DNA of 64,000 nt from Pseudonocardia petroleophila (lineage in GTDB: Bacteria > Actinomycetota > Actinomycetes > Mycobacteriales > Pseudonocardiaceae): positions 4,161,501 through 4,225,500 of the forward strand of contig NZ_CP060131.1 in assembly GCF_014235185.1 (NCBI RefSeq), in the 5' to 3' direction. The position numbers and the translations under genes are program-made. The notes beneath the pieces were generated by a model. It did not search any database. It worked only from the letters and a program-made list of their open reading frames with translations, and had not been told where the DNA came from. This document shows positions 34,177 through 43,199 of the stretch, in pieces. The first letter of the stretch is position 1. Every line of letters starts with the position of its first letter.

Positions 34177-35367
34177 ATGTCCGAGGCGGCTCTCATCGAG
34201 CGGATCGCGCAGCTCGAGGAACGGAAGGCGGCCATCGCCGCCGAACAGTCCGAGGCCGTTCTCGCATTTGCGACAGCACACGCGGAATCGCAGACCGCGG
34301 CCGGTGACGTCGACCCGGAGATGCTCGAACGCAGTATCGCCGCCCAGGTCGGGTTGGCCTGTCGGGTGTCGCCGACCGAGGGTCGGCGGCGGGTCCGGAT
34401 CGCGCGGGACCTGCACTCCGGGCACGCCCGGGTCCGGGAGTTGTTCGCCGCGGGACGACTCAGTGAGTACCAGACGGCGACCATCGTGGCGGCCACAGCG
34501 CACCTGTCCGGTGCTGAGCGTTCCGAGGTCGACGAGATGCTGGCGCAGCGCCGGGTCGAGACCCTCGGCGTGCGCCGGATCCACGACCTCACCCGGTCCC
34601 TGGCCGCGCGGGTCGCTCCGGAGAAGTTCACCGCTCGCTGCCGGGCCGCCCGCACCGGCCGCCGGGTGTCGGTCCGCCCCGTCGCGGACGGGATGGCCGA
34701 TCTGACCGCCCACCTGCCGGTCGAGGAGGCCGTGGCCTGCTACGCCGCCCTCGCCGCTGCGGTGAACGAGGTCGCGGTGCGGGCCGAACCGGTCACCCGT
34801 GGGCGCGGTCAGATCATGGCCGACACCCTCGTCGAACGCCTCACCGGACAGGCCACCGCCCGGGACGTGAACATCGAGATCCAGGTGCTGGTCCCGGTCG
34901 AGGCTCTGATCGATCCGGACAGCCCGCTGCCCGCGCAGATCGCCGGCCACGGCCCCGTCCCGGTCGAGCTCCTCACCACCGGCGGTGGCCGGAGGACCTG
35001 GCGACGGCTGATCACCCGCGACGGAGTGGTGATCGGCGGGGACTCCCGCAGCCGCCTGTTCACCGGGCGGTTGGCCGCGTTGATCCGGGCCCGGGACGGG
35101 CATCGCTGCCGTGAACCGTACTGCGACGCCCCGATCCGCCACATCGACCACATCCGCCGCTGGAAAGACGGTGGCCGCACCGAGTTCACCAATGGACGCG
35201 GATTGTGCGCATTCCACAACCACGTTCGGGAAATGCCGGGATGGCGGGCGGAAAGCGCGCCGACAGGAATCACGACCACCACTCCCGTCGGCCGGACGTA
35301 CCGCGCCGGCGTCGATACCCGAGTGGGTCAGCCGCCGTCGTCACCGGAGCACGGGTCCGCCGCCTGA
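34177..35367 (+). CDS. DUF222-HNH endonuclease protein (13E12 repeat family)
   Basis: A 396-residue member of the actinobacterial 13E12/DUF222 family. The DUF222 helical region covers about residues 30-280 (LSEYQTATIVAATAHL, RRIHDLTRSLAARV). The C-terminal HNH nuclease motif is DGHRCREPYCDAPIRHIDHI and LCAFHNHV. Copies of this family are scattered in many actinobacterial genomes; in Mycobacterium tuberculosis several are DNA-damage inducible through LexA. A LexA-type box and -10 element are directly upstream. Its 5' codons are less GC-extreme than its neighbours, and gene-poor DNA flanks it on both sides, consistent with a mobile or recently acquired unit. Confidence 0.85.
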   Translation: MSEAALIERIAQLEERKAAIAAEQSEAVLAFATAHAESQTAAGDVDPEMLERSIAAQVGLACRVSPTEGRRRVRIARDLHSGHARVRELFAAGRLSEYQTATIVAATAHLSGAERSEVDEMLAQRRVETLGVRRIHDLTRSLAARVAPEKFTARCRAARTGRRVSVRPVADGMADLTAHLPVEEAVACYAALAAAVNEVAVRAEPVTRGRGQIMADTLVERLTGQATARDVNIEIQVLVPVEALIDPDSPLPAQIAGHGPVPVELLTTGGGRRTWRRLITRDGVVIGGDSRSRLFTGRLAALIRARDGHRCREPYCDAPIRHIDHIRRWKDGGRTEFTNGRGLCAFHNHVREMPGWRAESAPTGITTTTPVGRTYRAGVDTRVGQPPSSPEHGSAA

Positions 35368-36221
35368 CGCCAGCACGCCACCTCTCGCTCCGGAGGCTCG
35401 AGAACCGGGCGAGCGGCATGCCGGCCCGCCGGTCGCAGCGCTCGTGCCGCCGCCGCCCGCACCGCTGTCGCAACCTCCGCCGTCCGCCTCGGCCGCTCTC
35501 TCCGTCGCCTCCGCCATCCGCAATCCGCCGCTGTCGTGGCCGCCCGCCTTCGTCGCCCGCCTTCGTCACCGACCTCCGTCGCACGGCCTCTTTGCCGCGG
35601 CGACGACCGACCGCGGCGACGACCGACCGCGGCGACGACCGACCGCGGCGACGACCGACCGTGCCGTCGCGCCCGTGCCGTGGTGCCCGCGTCGCAATCG
35701 CGCGTCGACACCCGGAGGTCGCGCAAGCGTGGTCCCGGGTGCCGCGCCCCGCAGTGCCGCCCCGCGCACCGCCCTCCGGCGCCTCCCGCGCGGGCGGACA
35801 GGGGGTACCGCCCAGCCCCCACGCCCGATCCCGTCGACCGGCGACGAGACGCGCCGCCAGCTCGCCGCGCCGGTCCGCGCTCGCCCCACCGCCGGCCGAG
35901 ACCCGCAGGGGATACCCGCGTCGGCACCCTCGACCCCTCGCACCCGAGTCGCCACGGCCCGCGACGGGGTTCCGCGCGGGCGCCCGGCCCGACGCCCCGG
36001 GCGCCAACGGATTCGCCCCGACAACCCCGCAGAAATGGCGGACATCTGTCCACGACAATGCGGGAATGACGCCGATCACAGTGCGGTCCGATCCCGGATG
36101 TACCGACTCGTAGCAGGTCAACGCGCTGCTCCGGACTCCATCCTGTCCGAGCCGGGACGCCGGGGTAGGGTGCCGGTAGAGCTTGATCCTTCTGGTCAGA
36201 GCTATTCGGAGAGGAATTGCC
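35368..36221. other. 854-bp gene-poor region with a short tandem repeat
   Basis: No reading frame here resembles a real protein; the long open frames encode Arg/Pro/Ser-rich strings with no ribosome site. The region holds four perfect 16-bp repeats (35595-35658). The last 40 bp carry GGAGAGGA, the ribosome site of the ATP-grasp gene. Confidence 0.5.
35595..35658. repeat. Tandem repeat, 4 x 16 bp
   Basis: CCGCGGCGACGACCGA is repeated four times without mismatch or spacing. Sixteen is not a multiple of three, so it is not a protein repeat. It probably arose by slippage; a variable copy number between strains would be expected. Confidence 0.8.
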
Positions 36222-37463
36222 ATGTCGTCGTCCGAGCCGGTCACGCGGAATCCGGACAAGGGTTACGTCGCCATTCTGGGATGGAGCCTGAACGCCGTCG
36301 AGGCCCTCGACCGGTTCGACCGCCGCTACGTCGTGGTGGCCCCGGACTGGGCCGAGGAGTACTGCACCGAGCACGACATCCCCTACATCCCGTGGAACTT
36401 CGAGCGGCTCAACGACCGCTCCATGGAGATCGCCGAGACCCTGCAGAGCGCCGGCGTCGACGTCGCGATCCCGCTCTACGAGGAGACCGTCGAGTGGGCG
36501 GGGGCGATCAACTCCGTCCTGATGGGCAACCCGCGGCTGTTCGGCCAGGCGATGCTGCTCCGGGACAAGGCGCTGATGAAGCGTCGCGCGCAGCTCGGGG
36601 GCATCCGGGTGGGGATCTTCGAGGAGGCCCACGACAAGGCCGACGTGATCCGGTTCCTCAAGCGGGTCAACCAGACGCTGCTCAAGCTCGACGGTGACCC
36701 GAACGACCCGATCCACCTCAAGGCGTTCGACAAGGCGGGGTGCCTCGGGCACCGGGTGATCCGCACTCCGGACGAGGTCGACACCATTCCGGAGGAGGAG
36801 TTCCCGGTCCTCATGGAATCGCACCTGGACGGCTGGGAGTTCGCGGTCGAGGCGTGGATCTACAAGGGGAAGATCCGGTTCCTGAACATCTCCGAGTACG
36901 TCCGCCTCGGCTATTCGGTGTTCGTGCCGGCCACCCCGGAACTGGAGAAGTACCGGGCCCGCATCACGCAGGAGATCGAGAAGCTGATCAAGGCCTTCGA
37001 GATCGACTTCGGGTTCATCCACCCCGAGTACTTCGTCACCAGCGACGGCGAGATGTACTTCGGCGAGGTCGCCTACCGGCCGCCGGGCTTCAAGGTCTTC
37101 GAGCTGCTCGAGCGGGCGTACGGCTTCAACGCCTACCAGGCGCTCGTGCTCGCGTTCGACCCGAAGACCACCGAGGAGGAGATCGAGGCGTTCTTCCCGC
37201 AGGAGGTCGTCGACGCCCGTGGCTACGCCGGCTGCTTCGGGGTGTACCCGCGGCGCCGGGTCGTCAGCGAGCTGGCGATGCCGGAGGAGACCGAGGGCCA
37301 CGAGTACTTCGAGTCCCACGAGCTCACGGCGCCCCTGGAGGAGACGGTCACCAAGCGCACCGCGTTCGGGACCCACTGGGGTCTGGTCTACTTCTTCGGC
37401 GACGACCCGTACCAGATGCGCGATCTGCTGGCGAGACAGGAAGAACTTGACTTCTACGTCTAG
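36222..37463 (+). CDS. ATP-grasp domain protein, partner unknown
   Basis: This 413-residue protein has an N-terminal Rossmann-like domain (YVAILGWSLNAVEALDRF) and a central/C-terminal ATP-grasp fold. MESHLDGWEFAVEAWIYKGK gives the nucleotide and metal-binding strand, DFGFIHPEYFVTSDGEMYF and GEVAYRPPG the Mg-binding end. ATP-grasp enzymes join a carboxylate to an amine or thiol through an acyl phosphate. I do not recognise the exact family. ATG 36222 follows GGAGAGGA. The next gene starts within its last 17 bp, so the two proteins are co-translated, and that partner has a cysteine-protease-like C-terminus. Codon use is milder in GC than in surrounding genes. Confidence 0.8.
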   Translation: MSSSEPVTRNPDKGYVAILGWSLNAVEALDRFDRRYVVVAPDWAEEYCTEHDIPYIPWNFERLNDRSMEIAETLQSAGVDVAIPLYEETVEWAGAINSVLMGNPRLFGQAMLLRDKALMKRRAQLGGIRVGIFEEAHDKADVIRFLKRVNQTLLKLDGDPNDPIHLKAFDKAGCLGHRVIRTPDEVDTIPEEEFPVLMESHLDGWEFAVEAWIYKGKIRFLNISEYVRLGYSVFVPATPELEKYRARITQEIEKLIKAFEIDFGFIHPEYFVTSDGEMYFGEVAYRPPGFKVFELLERAYGFNAYQALVLAFDPKTTEEEIEAFFPQEVVDARGYAGCFGVYPRRRVVSELAMPEETEGHEYFESHELTAPLEETVTKRTAFGTHWGLVYFFGDDPYQMRDLLARQEELDFYV

Positions 37464-39465
37464 TACCGACGTCCCGGCGGCGCTGGCCAAGCGGCTGGCG
37501 TCGCTCGACGACGCCGTGCGGGCCATGGCGGGGGCGCGCGACTTCGGCAAGCACCTCAAGCTGCGCCACGTGCTCGACGCGCTGCGGCGGGTCCTGCTGC
37601 TGCCCGGCGGGTGCGCGGAGGTCCAGGCCCGCGCCGCCGCGCTGGAGGGGGCCGGGCTGTTCCGGGGCACCGACTGGGACTCCCCGGAGATCCTCATCCC
37701 CGCGCTCGTCGGGGGGTCGCTGCACAGCACCGAGGCCGACACCGTCCTGATGGAGGCGGCGAGCGAGCTGCGCATGCTCGCCGTCGCCACCGGGTCCTAC
37801 GAGCACCCGTCGATCTCCGCGCAGGACGCGCACCAGTTCCTCTCGCAGGTGCTGGCCATGAACATCGAGCTGCTGTTCACCCCGCCGAGCGAGGCGGAGC
37901 GCACCACGCAGGGCCGCACCGCGCAGCTCATCCGCGACCTGTTCCGGTACCTCGGCGAGACCGTCGGCTACGAGAGCATCCTCGACCACCTCGTCGAGGA
38001 GATCTGGCGGATCCTGCGCCAGCGGCCGATCCAGGTCGACCAGGTGCGCGACATGATCACGCAGATCGCGGTCTACCGCAGCGACCCGTCCGTCGACCTG
38101 GGGTCCACCGGGCAGGGCCTCGACCGGCTGATCACGAGCCTGTTCGGCACCACCGACGCGTGCCGGGAGGACCCCGGCACCGAGGTCTACCGCTCGCGCC
38201 TGGAGGCGATGGACGCCGCGGGCCTGCAGTACGAGGCCACCGGGTTCGCGCGGGCCATGCACGACACCGGACTGGTGTCGCCCTACCACGCGGAGCTGCT
38301 GCGGTTCCTGCTCGAGGAGGGCGACTACCTCCTCGCGGAGGCGCTCGGCCTGTCCGGCACCGGCCGCGACTGCATGCTGCGCTTCCACAAGCTGGTGCAC
38401 CGCCTGATCGACGTCGCGGTGCACCCGCAGACCGCGCAGTGCATCTACGGCCTGGCGCTGCTGCTCGACCGCGGCATCCTCTACCAGCCCGCCGTCGAGC
38501 CCGCGCTGTGGCGCCAGCTCGGCCTGGTCCTGTCGCCGTACGCGCAGGAGCGGCTCACCCTCGCGTTCGGGCCGACGCCGGCGCCCCGCGCGCGCCTGCT
38601 CGCCGGGGTCCTGTCGATGCTCGGGCTGCCGCTGGGCGTCGGCCAGGGCGACAACCCGACCTGCCAGTCGGCCCGCGCGCTGTCGATGTGGGCCTACAAC
38701 GACCCCGACTACCTGCTGCAGGTGCTGGTCTGGGCGGCCCGCGACGACGAGCTGATCATGCACTTCGAGGGCCAGTCGATCTCGTCGCGGGAGAGCGGGG
38801 GCGGGGTGGCGACGACGCTGCCGACCGACCTCGATCCCGTGTCGCTGCTCGTCGTGCCGCACCTGGACCGCGTCTACGCCGAGATGGGCCGGCGCTGCGC
38901 CGACCGCCCCGGCGACCCCCACCGCTGGGTCAACCCCGAGTTCCACGGCTGGTGGTCCGGGCGCGGGTTCCGGATCAACGTCGACGTCGAGACCGGCAAG
39001 CTGATCGACCTCGACGAGTTCCTGCGGCACTTCTACGCCAGCTACCACCCCGACTACAACGGCTACCAGCCGCTGATCCACCCGCAGCCCGCCGGCGTCG
39101 CCGTCACCGACAGCGCGGCGCGCTACATCGGCTGGCATGCGATCACGATCCTGCGGGTGAACTTCGACCCGCAGGACGAGATGCGGGTCTACTTCTACAA
39201 CCCCAACAACGACAGCGGCCAGGACTGGGGCGACGGCGTCGTGGTCGGCACCGCGGGCAACGGCGAGCGGTTCGGCGAGGGCTCGCTGCCGTTCGAGCAG
39301 TTCGCGTCGCGGCTCTACATCTACCACTACGACCCGTTCGAGCGGGGCGACCCGGAGCGGGTCCCGGCGGCCGACCTGGCCCGTGTCGTCGGCTACATCG
39401 AGCGCAGTTGGGGGGCCGACCGGCTGCCCGCGGGCGACCTGCAGGCGGCACCCGAACGGGGGTGA
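37447..39465 (+). CDS. Large protein with papain-like Cys-His-Asn signature
   Basis: A protein of about 672 residues, if it begins at TTG 37447 just after AGGAAG; the start is not certain. Residues 1-380 are mostly helical with no motif I recognise. The C-terminal third contains GDNPTCQSARALSMW (Cys406), YIGWHAITILRV (His564) and VYFYNPNNDSGQDWG (Asn585 onward). Order, spacing and local pattern (Cys in a helix start, His at a strand start, Asn before a DWG segment) are those of papain-fold peptidases or transglutaminases. It has no signal peptide. Coupled translation with the ATP-grasp protein suggests one makes an amide or isopeptide bond and the other cuts or transfers it. Confidence 0.6.
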   Translation: MTSTSSTDVPAALAKRLASLDDAVRAMAGARDFGKHLKLRHVLDALRRVLLLPGGCAEVQARAAALEGAGLFRGTDWDSPEILIPALVGGSLHSTEADTVLMEAASELRMLAVATGSYEHPSISAQDAHQFLSQVLAMNIELLFTPPSEAERTTQGRTAQLIRDLFRYLGETVGYESILDHLVEEIWRILRQRPIQVDQVRDMITQIAVYRSDPSVDLGSTGQGLDRLITSLFGTTDACREDPGTEVYRSRLEAMDAAGLQYEATGFARAMHDTGLVSPYHAELLRFLLEEGDYLLAEALGLSGTGRDCMLRFHKLVHRLIDVAVHPQTAQCIYGLALLLDRGILYQPAVEPALWRQLGLVLSPYAQERLTLAFGPTPAPRARLLAGVLSMLGLPLGVGQGDNPTCQSARALSMWAYNDPDYLLQVLVWAARDDELIMHFEGQSISSRESGGGVATTLPTDLDPVSLLVVPHLDRVYAEMGRRCADRPGDPHRWVNPEFHGWWSGRGFRINVDVETGKLIDLDEFLRHFYASYHPDYNGYQPLIHPQPAGVAVTDSAARYIGWHAITILRVNFDPQDEMRVYFYNPNNDSGQDWGDGVVVGTAGNGERFGEGSLPFEQFASRLYIYHYDPFERGDPERVPAADLARVVGYIERSWGADRLPAGDLQAAPERG

Positions 39466-39502
39466 GAGGTGTGACCGGCGGGGGAGCGGGTACGTCCCCG
39501 TC

Positions 39503-39934
39503 ATGAGCACCGAAACAACGTCCGCCTCGCGGCACGCCGCCGTGGACCCCGGCGATCTGTCCACCGGCGAGCTGGTGACCCGCCTGTCCAGCCAGGTCAC
39601 CGACCTGGTGCGCGGCGAGCTGGAACTGGCCCGCACCGAGCTGGCCGAGAAGGGCAAGCGCGCGGGCGTCGGCGCGGGCCTGGCCGGTGCCGGCGGGGTC
39701 GTCGCGCTCTACGGGGTCGGCGCGCTGGTGGCGGCCGCCGTCGCCGGGCTCTCCCTCGTCCTCGACGTGTGGCTGGCCGCGCTGATCGTCGCCGTGGTGA
39801 TGTTCGTGGTGGCGGGCGTGCTCGCGCTGCTCGGCCGCTCGCAGATCCGCCGGGCGGTCCCGCCGGTGCCGGAGGCGGCCGTCGACTCCGTCGGCCGCGA
39901 CGTCGACACCGTGAAGGCGGCGGTGCGGCGATGA
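39503..39934 (+). CDS. Phage-holin-like membrane protein (putative actinobacterial holin-X family)
   Basis: A 143-residue protein with a soluble N-terminus containing LSTGELVTRLSSQVTDLVRGE and ELARTELAEKGKRAG, then two membrane helices (about residues 58-80 and 86-108). This is the layout of the holin-like superfamily III proteins (Phage_holin_3_6/Act_holin-like) common in actinobacterial chromosomes, which are not linked to prophage lysis. It starts at ATG 39503 and overlaps the next gene by 4 bp. Its usual neighbour, a DUF3618 protein, follows here. Confidence 0.82.
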   Translation: MSTETTSASRHAAVDPGDLSTGELVTRLSSQVTDLVRGELELARTELAEKGKRAGVGAGLAGAGGVVALYGVGALVAAAVAGLSLVLDVWLAALIVAVVMFVVAGVLALLGRSQIRRAVPPVPEAAVDSVGRDVDTVKAAVRR

Positions 39935-40338
39935 CCGGCGCGCACCGGGCCGAGAACGTCGGCTCCGACGACACCCGGACCGTGGCCGACCTGGTGGCCG
40001 AGACCCCGGCGGCGCCGGTGGATCCGGACCGCCCCGTCGTCGACGCGCGGACCCCCGAGGACAAGCGGGCCGCGATCGAGGACCTGCGTGCCGAGCTCGG
40101 CGACACCGTCTCCGAGCTCGCCCACCGCGTCGACGTCCCGTCCCGGGTGAAGGCCCGCGGCGAGGAGGTCACGGCCCAGGCGAAGGCCGGGCTCGAGCGC
40201 GCGCAGACGGCGCTCGACGAGAACGCCCCGCAGGTCGGGCGGGTCGTGCGCGAACGTCCCGGATCCGTCGCCGCCGCGGCCGTCGCCGCCGTCCTCGCCG
40301 TGCTGGTGGTGAACCGCCTGCGCCGACGGAACGCCTGA
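39931..40338 (+). CDS. DUF3618 membrane-anchored protein
   Basis: A 135-residue protein of the DUF3618 type. A charged region with RAAIEDLRAELGDTVSELAHRVD is followed by an amphipathic stretch (residues about 65-105), and a single C-terminal membrane helix (AAAAVAAVLAVLVVNRL) ends in a basic RRRN tail. It is co-translated with the holin-like gene, a pairing widely seen in actinobacteria. Together they are thought to be envelope-associated, but no function is established. Confidence 0.82.
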   Translation: MTGAHRAENVGSDDTRTVADLVAETPAAPVDPDRPVVDARTPEDKRAAIEDLRAELGDTVSELAHRVDVPSRVKARGEEVTAQAKAGLERAQTALDENAPQVGRVVRERPGSVAAAAVAAVLAVLVVNRLRRRNA

Positions 40339-40547
40339 TGGGTGCGTCGAGGGTGCGACGGACGGCGGCCGCGGGCCTCGCCGCGGCCGCCCTGCTGCTC
40401 ACCGGGGCCGGGGCGTGCGAGAGCGGGCCCGGCGTGCCGCCCGCCGGCGAGCAGGGGGACGGCGTCGGCAACGGCGGCGACCAGGGCGACGAACAGGCCC
40501 CCGGCGAGGGCGGCGCGGGCGACGAGATCGGTGGCGGCGGGGGCTGA
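40338..40547 (+). CDS. Small exported, glycine-rich protein, possible lipoprotein
   Basis: A 69-residue protein starting at the last base of the preceding TGA (TGATG). It has a basic N-terminus, a hydrophobic segment (AAAGLAAAALLLTGAGAC) and then an acidic, Gly-rich tail. The Cys after the hydrophobic stretch could be a lipobox Cys, but the residues before it (G-A-C) fit the consensus poorly. Coupling to the DUF3618 gene supports expression. Confidence 0.6.
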   Translation: MGASRVRRTAAAGLAAAALLLTGAGACESGPGVPPAGEQGDGVGNGGDQGDEQAPGEGGAGDEIGGGGG

Positions 40548-40551
40548 CCCG

Positions 40552-42030
40552 TCAGGTCCGGGACACCGCGGCGACGACGCGGTCCGGGCGCAGCAGGACG
40601 GCGCCGGCCCGGCCGCGCGCGAGCCAGCCGCGCAGCACGGGGTCGTCGACGACGACGGCACGGGCGCCGAGCGCGCCGGCCCGGCGTCCCAGCGCGGCGT
40701 CGATCGGGCCGGCGTCGGTCGGGCCGGCGTCGGTGGGGCCGGCGGCCAGCAGGGCCCAGCCCGGCCCGAGCAGCTCGTCCAGCAGGACTCGTGAGCGGAG
40801 ATCCCCGCCCCGGCCGCCGCTTCCGCGCACGGCGGGCTGCGGGCAGACGGTCCCGGGCAGGTCCCCGCGCCGGACGCGGCGGTCCACCCACGCGCTCGGC
40901 GGGTACCGCGTCCGGATCCCGGCCAGGGCCCGCGCCTCCGCGCCGGGCAGCCGCAGCAGCCCGGCGACGACGGGCCGGCGCAGGGCGGCGAACAACCCGT
41001 TGCCGCCGGTCATGGCCCGCCCGACCCGCACGGCCGCGCGGGTCACCGCGACGACGTGCGGTGCCCGTTCGGCCTCGTAGGTGTCGAGCAGGTCCTCGCC
41101 CGCCCGCCCGTCGAGGACGGCGGCGAGCTTCCAGGCGAGGTTGTGGGCGTCCCCGAGGCCGGTGCCCAGGCCCTGCCCGATGAACGGCGGCATGAGGTGC
41201 GCGGCGTCGCCGAGGAGCAGCACGCGACCGCGCCGCCAGCGCCGGGCGAGCTGCGCGCGGAAGACGTACTCGGCCCGCCGCACGACGGTGTACGACCCGG
41301 GCGACGCCCACGGGGCGAGCAGGGCCGGCAGGTCGAGGCCGTCCGCGGTCTCGCCGTCGTGCATCCGGAGCTCCACCCGGTACCGGTCGCCGGTGAGGTG
41401 CAGGGCGGTGGCGGCCCGGCGCGGGTCGCAGACCTGGTCGACGCCGCCCCAGCCCGCGATCCCGGCCGGGCTGCGCAGGTCGACGACGAGCCAGCGCTGG
41501 GCGAACCCCAGCACCCGCGTCCCGGACCCGATCGCGGCCGCGACGGTGCTGCCGGCCCCGTCACAACCGAGCACCGCGGCGGCCGGGACCCGCTCACCGC
41601 CCGCGAGGACGACGTGCGGCCCGTCGCCGTCGTCGGACACCCCGGTGACCTCGACGCCGCCGCGCACCGGGACGCCCGCCCGCCGCACCGCCGCGCGCAG
41701 CACGGCCTCGAGGTCGGGCTGGTCGAACAGGTTGGCCTCGGGATGGCCGTGGACGCCGGGGGCGGTGTCGCGGCGGAACACCGCGAACGGGCGGTGCGCC
41801 GCGTCGAGCAGGCGCAGCCCGGTGGCCGGGCGGCTGATCGCCGCGAACTCCTCGTGCACGCCGAGGTGCTGCAGGACCCGCACGGCCGCCCCGTCCAGGT
41901 GCACGGCCCGCGGCCGGGCGTAGGGCTCGGTGTGCCGGTCGAGCACGGTGACCGGCACACCGAGCCGCCCGAGCAGCCCCGCGACGGCGAGCCCGGTGGG
42001 GCCCGCCCCGACCACCACGACGCCCGGCAC
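40552..42030 (-). CDS. FAD-dependent aromatic monooxygenase (PheA/TfdB-type)
   Basis: A 492-residue flavoprotein hydroxylase. The N-terminal GAGPTGLAVAGLLGRLG binds the ADP part of FAD, the middle has the LGCDGAGSTV (DG) motif, and VLLLGDAAHLMPPFIGQGL (GD motif) contacts the flavin ribityl. A thioredoxin-like C-terminal domain of the phenol hydroxylase class follows and contains a short in-frame repeat (GPTDA twice, then GPIDA). It would hydroxylate a phenolic ring using NAD(P)H and O2. It is divergent from the geranylgeranyl-reductase-like gene with only 47 bp between starts, and is the likely ring-hydroxylating member of the adjacent type III PKS set. Confidence 0.85.
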   Translation of the reverse strand: MPGVVVVGAGPTGLAVAGLLGRLGVPVTVLDRHTEPYARPRAVHLDGAAVRVLQHLGVHEEFAAISRPATGLRLLDAAHRPFAVFRRDTAPGVHGHPEANLFDQPDLEAVLRAAVRRAGVPVRGGVEVTGVSDDGDGPHVVLAGGERVPAAAVLGCDGAGSTVAAAIGSGTRVLGFAQRWLVVDLRSPAGIAGWGGVDQVCDPRRAATALHLTGDRYRVELRMHDGETADGLDLPALLAPWASPGSYTVVRRAEYVFRAQLARRWRRGRVLLLGDAAHLMPPFIGQGLGTGLGDAHNLAWKLAAVLDGRAGEDLLDTYEAERAPHVVAVTRAAVRVGRAMTGGNGLFAALRRPVVAGLLRLPGAEARALAGIRTRYPPSAWVDRRVRRGDLPGTVCPQPAVRGSGGRGGDLRSRVLLDELLGPGWALLAAGPTDAGPTDAGPIDAALGRRAGALGARAVVVDDPVLRGWLARGRAGAVLLRPDRVVAAVSRT

Positions 42031-42077
42031 GGTCCCAGTCTCGCGCGGGATCGCGCCCGGCGCGTGATGATGCGGGG

Positions 42078-43199
42078 ATGGGAGACGTGGCGGACGTCGC
42101 CGTGGTCGGGGCCGGGCCCGCGGGTGCGGCCACCGCGCTGCGACTGCTGCAGCTGCGCCCGGACGCGCACGTCCTGCTGCTCGACGCGGCCGACTTCCCC
42201 CGCGACAAGGTGTGCGGCGACGGCGTCGCCCCGCACGTGGTGGCCATGGTCGACGCCCTCGGCGGGCCGGACCTCACCGCCTTCGGCCCGCCGGTGTGGG
42301 GGCTGCGGGTGCGCTCGCCGGGCGGGCGCACCGTGGACGCCCGGTGCGACGACCCGAGCCGGGTGATCCCGCGGACCGTCCTCGACGCGGCGCTCGTCGA
42401 CGCCGCCGTGGCCCGCGGCGCGGTGCTGCGGCGCCACCGCGTGCGCCGGCTGGACGTGCGGCCGGACCGGGTCGTCCTCGACGGGGAGATCGCCGCGCGC
42501 GTCGTGGTCGGGGCCGACGGCGCGCACTCCGCGGTGCGCCGCGCGCTCGGCGCCCCGCCCGCGCCCGCGCGGTCCACGGCGCTGGCCGTGCGCGGCTACA
42601 CCGACTCCGGCGCCGACCCCGACGCGCTGGTCATCGCGTTCGCCCGGGCCCGCCCACCCGCGTACGCGTGGTCGTTCCCGCTGCCCGGCGGCGGCGCGAA
42701 CGTCGGCTACGGGGTGTTCGGGTCGGCCGTGCCCACGAGCAGGCGGGAGCTGCTGGACCGCCTCGCCGAGGAGCTCCCCGGGCCGCTCCCGGCGCACGTG
42801 CGCGGGCACCACCTCCCGCTCTCCACCGGGCCGCGCTTCCAGCCCGACGGCCGGGTCCTGCTCGTCGGCGACGCCGCGGCGCTGGTCAACCCGGTGACCG
42901 GCGAGGGCATCTTCTACGGGGTCGCCTCCGGCGCGCTGGCCGCCCGGGCCGCGCTGCGCGGCGACGGGGCCGGGGCCGCGTACCGGGCGGCGCTGCGGCG
43001 GGCGCTGGGGCGCCACCACCGCCACGTCGGGGCGCTCGCCCGCGCGGTGCCGCACGGCCGGTTCGTCGACGCCGCCGTGGTCGCGGCGGGCCGGGACCGC
43101 CGGGTGTTCGACGCGGTCGTCGAGGTGGGGCTGGGCCGCGGCACGGCCTCGGCCCGCGTGCTGGCGTCGATCGTGGCCGACTACGTCCGGCTCAGGTGA
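42078..43199 (+). CDS. Geranylgeranyl-reductase-like flavoprotein
   Basis: A 373-residue FAD protein of the geranylgeranyl reductase/digeranylgeranylglycerophospholipid reductase group. Motifs are VVGAGPAGAATAL, the DKVCGDGVAP loop, VVGADGAHSAVR, and GDAAALVNPVTGEGIFYG. Family members saturate prenyl double bonds or act as hydroxylases. Next to a UbiA prenyltransferase and a type III PKS it plausibly reduces a prenyl chain on an aromatic polyketide. Its end overlaps the convergent UbiA gene by 8 bp. Confidence 0.85.
   Translation: MGDVADVAVVGAGPAGAATALRLLQLRPDAHVLLLDAADFPRDKVCGDGVAPHVVAMVDALGGPDLTAFGPPVWGLRVRSPGGRTVDARCDDPSRVIPRTVLDAALVDAAVARGAVLRRHRVRRLDVRPDRVVLDGEIAARVVVGADGAHSAVRRALGAPPAPARSTALAVRGYTDSGADPDALVIAFARARPPAYAWSFPLPGGGANVGYGVFGSAVPTSRRELLDRLAEELPGPLPAHVRGHHLPLSTGPRFQPDGRVLLVGDAAALVNPVTGEGIFYGVASGALAARAALRGDGAGAAYRAALRRALGRHHRHVGALARAVPHGRFVDAAVVAAGRDRRVFDAVVEVGLGRGTASARVLASIVADYVRLR

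Noticed and set aside
34177..35367. Insertion sequence or prophage around the HNH gene
   Set aside because: No transposase, integrase, terminal inverted repeats or target duplication could be seen. The holin-like gene at 39503 belongs to a chromosomal envelope family, not a phage lysis cassette.
35595..35658. CRISPR array
   Set aside because: The repeats are only 16 bp, directly adjacent with no spacers, and no cas genes are present.
35205..36259. Long open frames on both strands in the gene-poor region
   Set aside because: They encode Arg/Pro/Ser-rich strings, lack ribosome sites and cross the tandem repeat out of phase.
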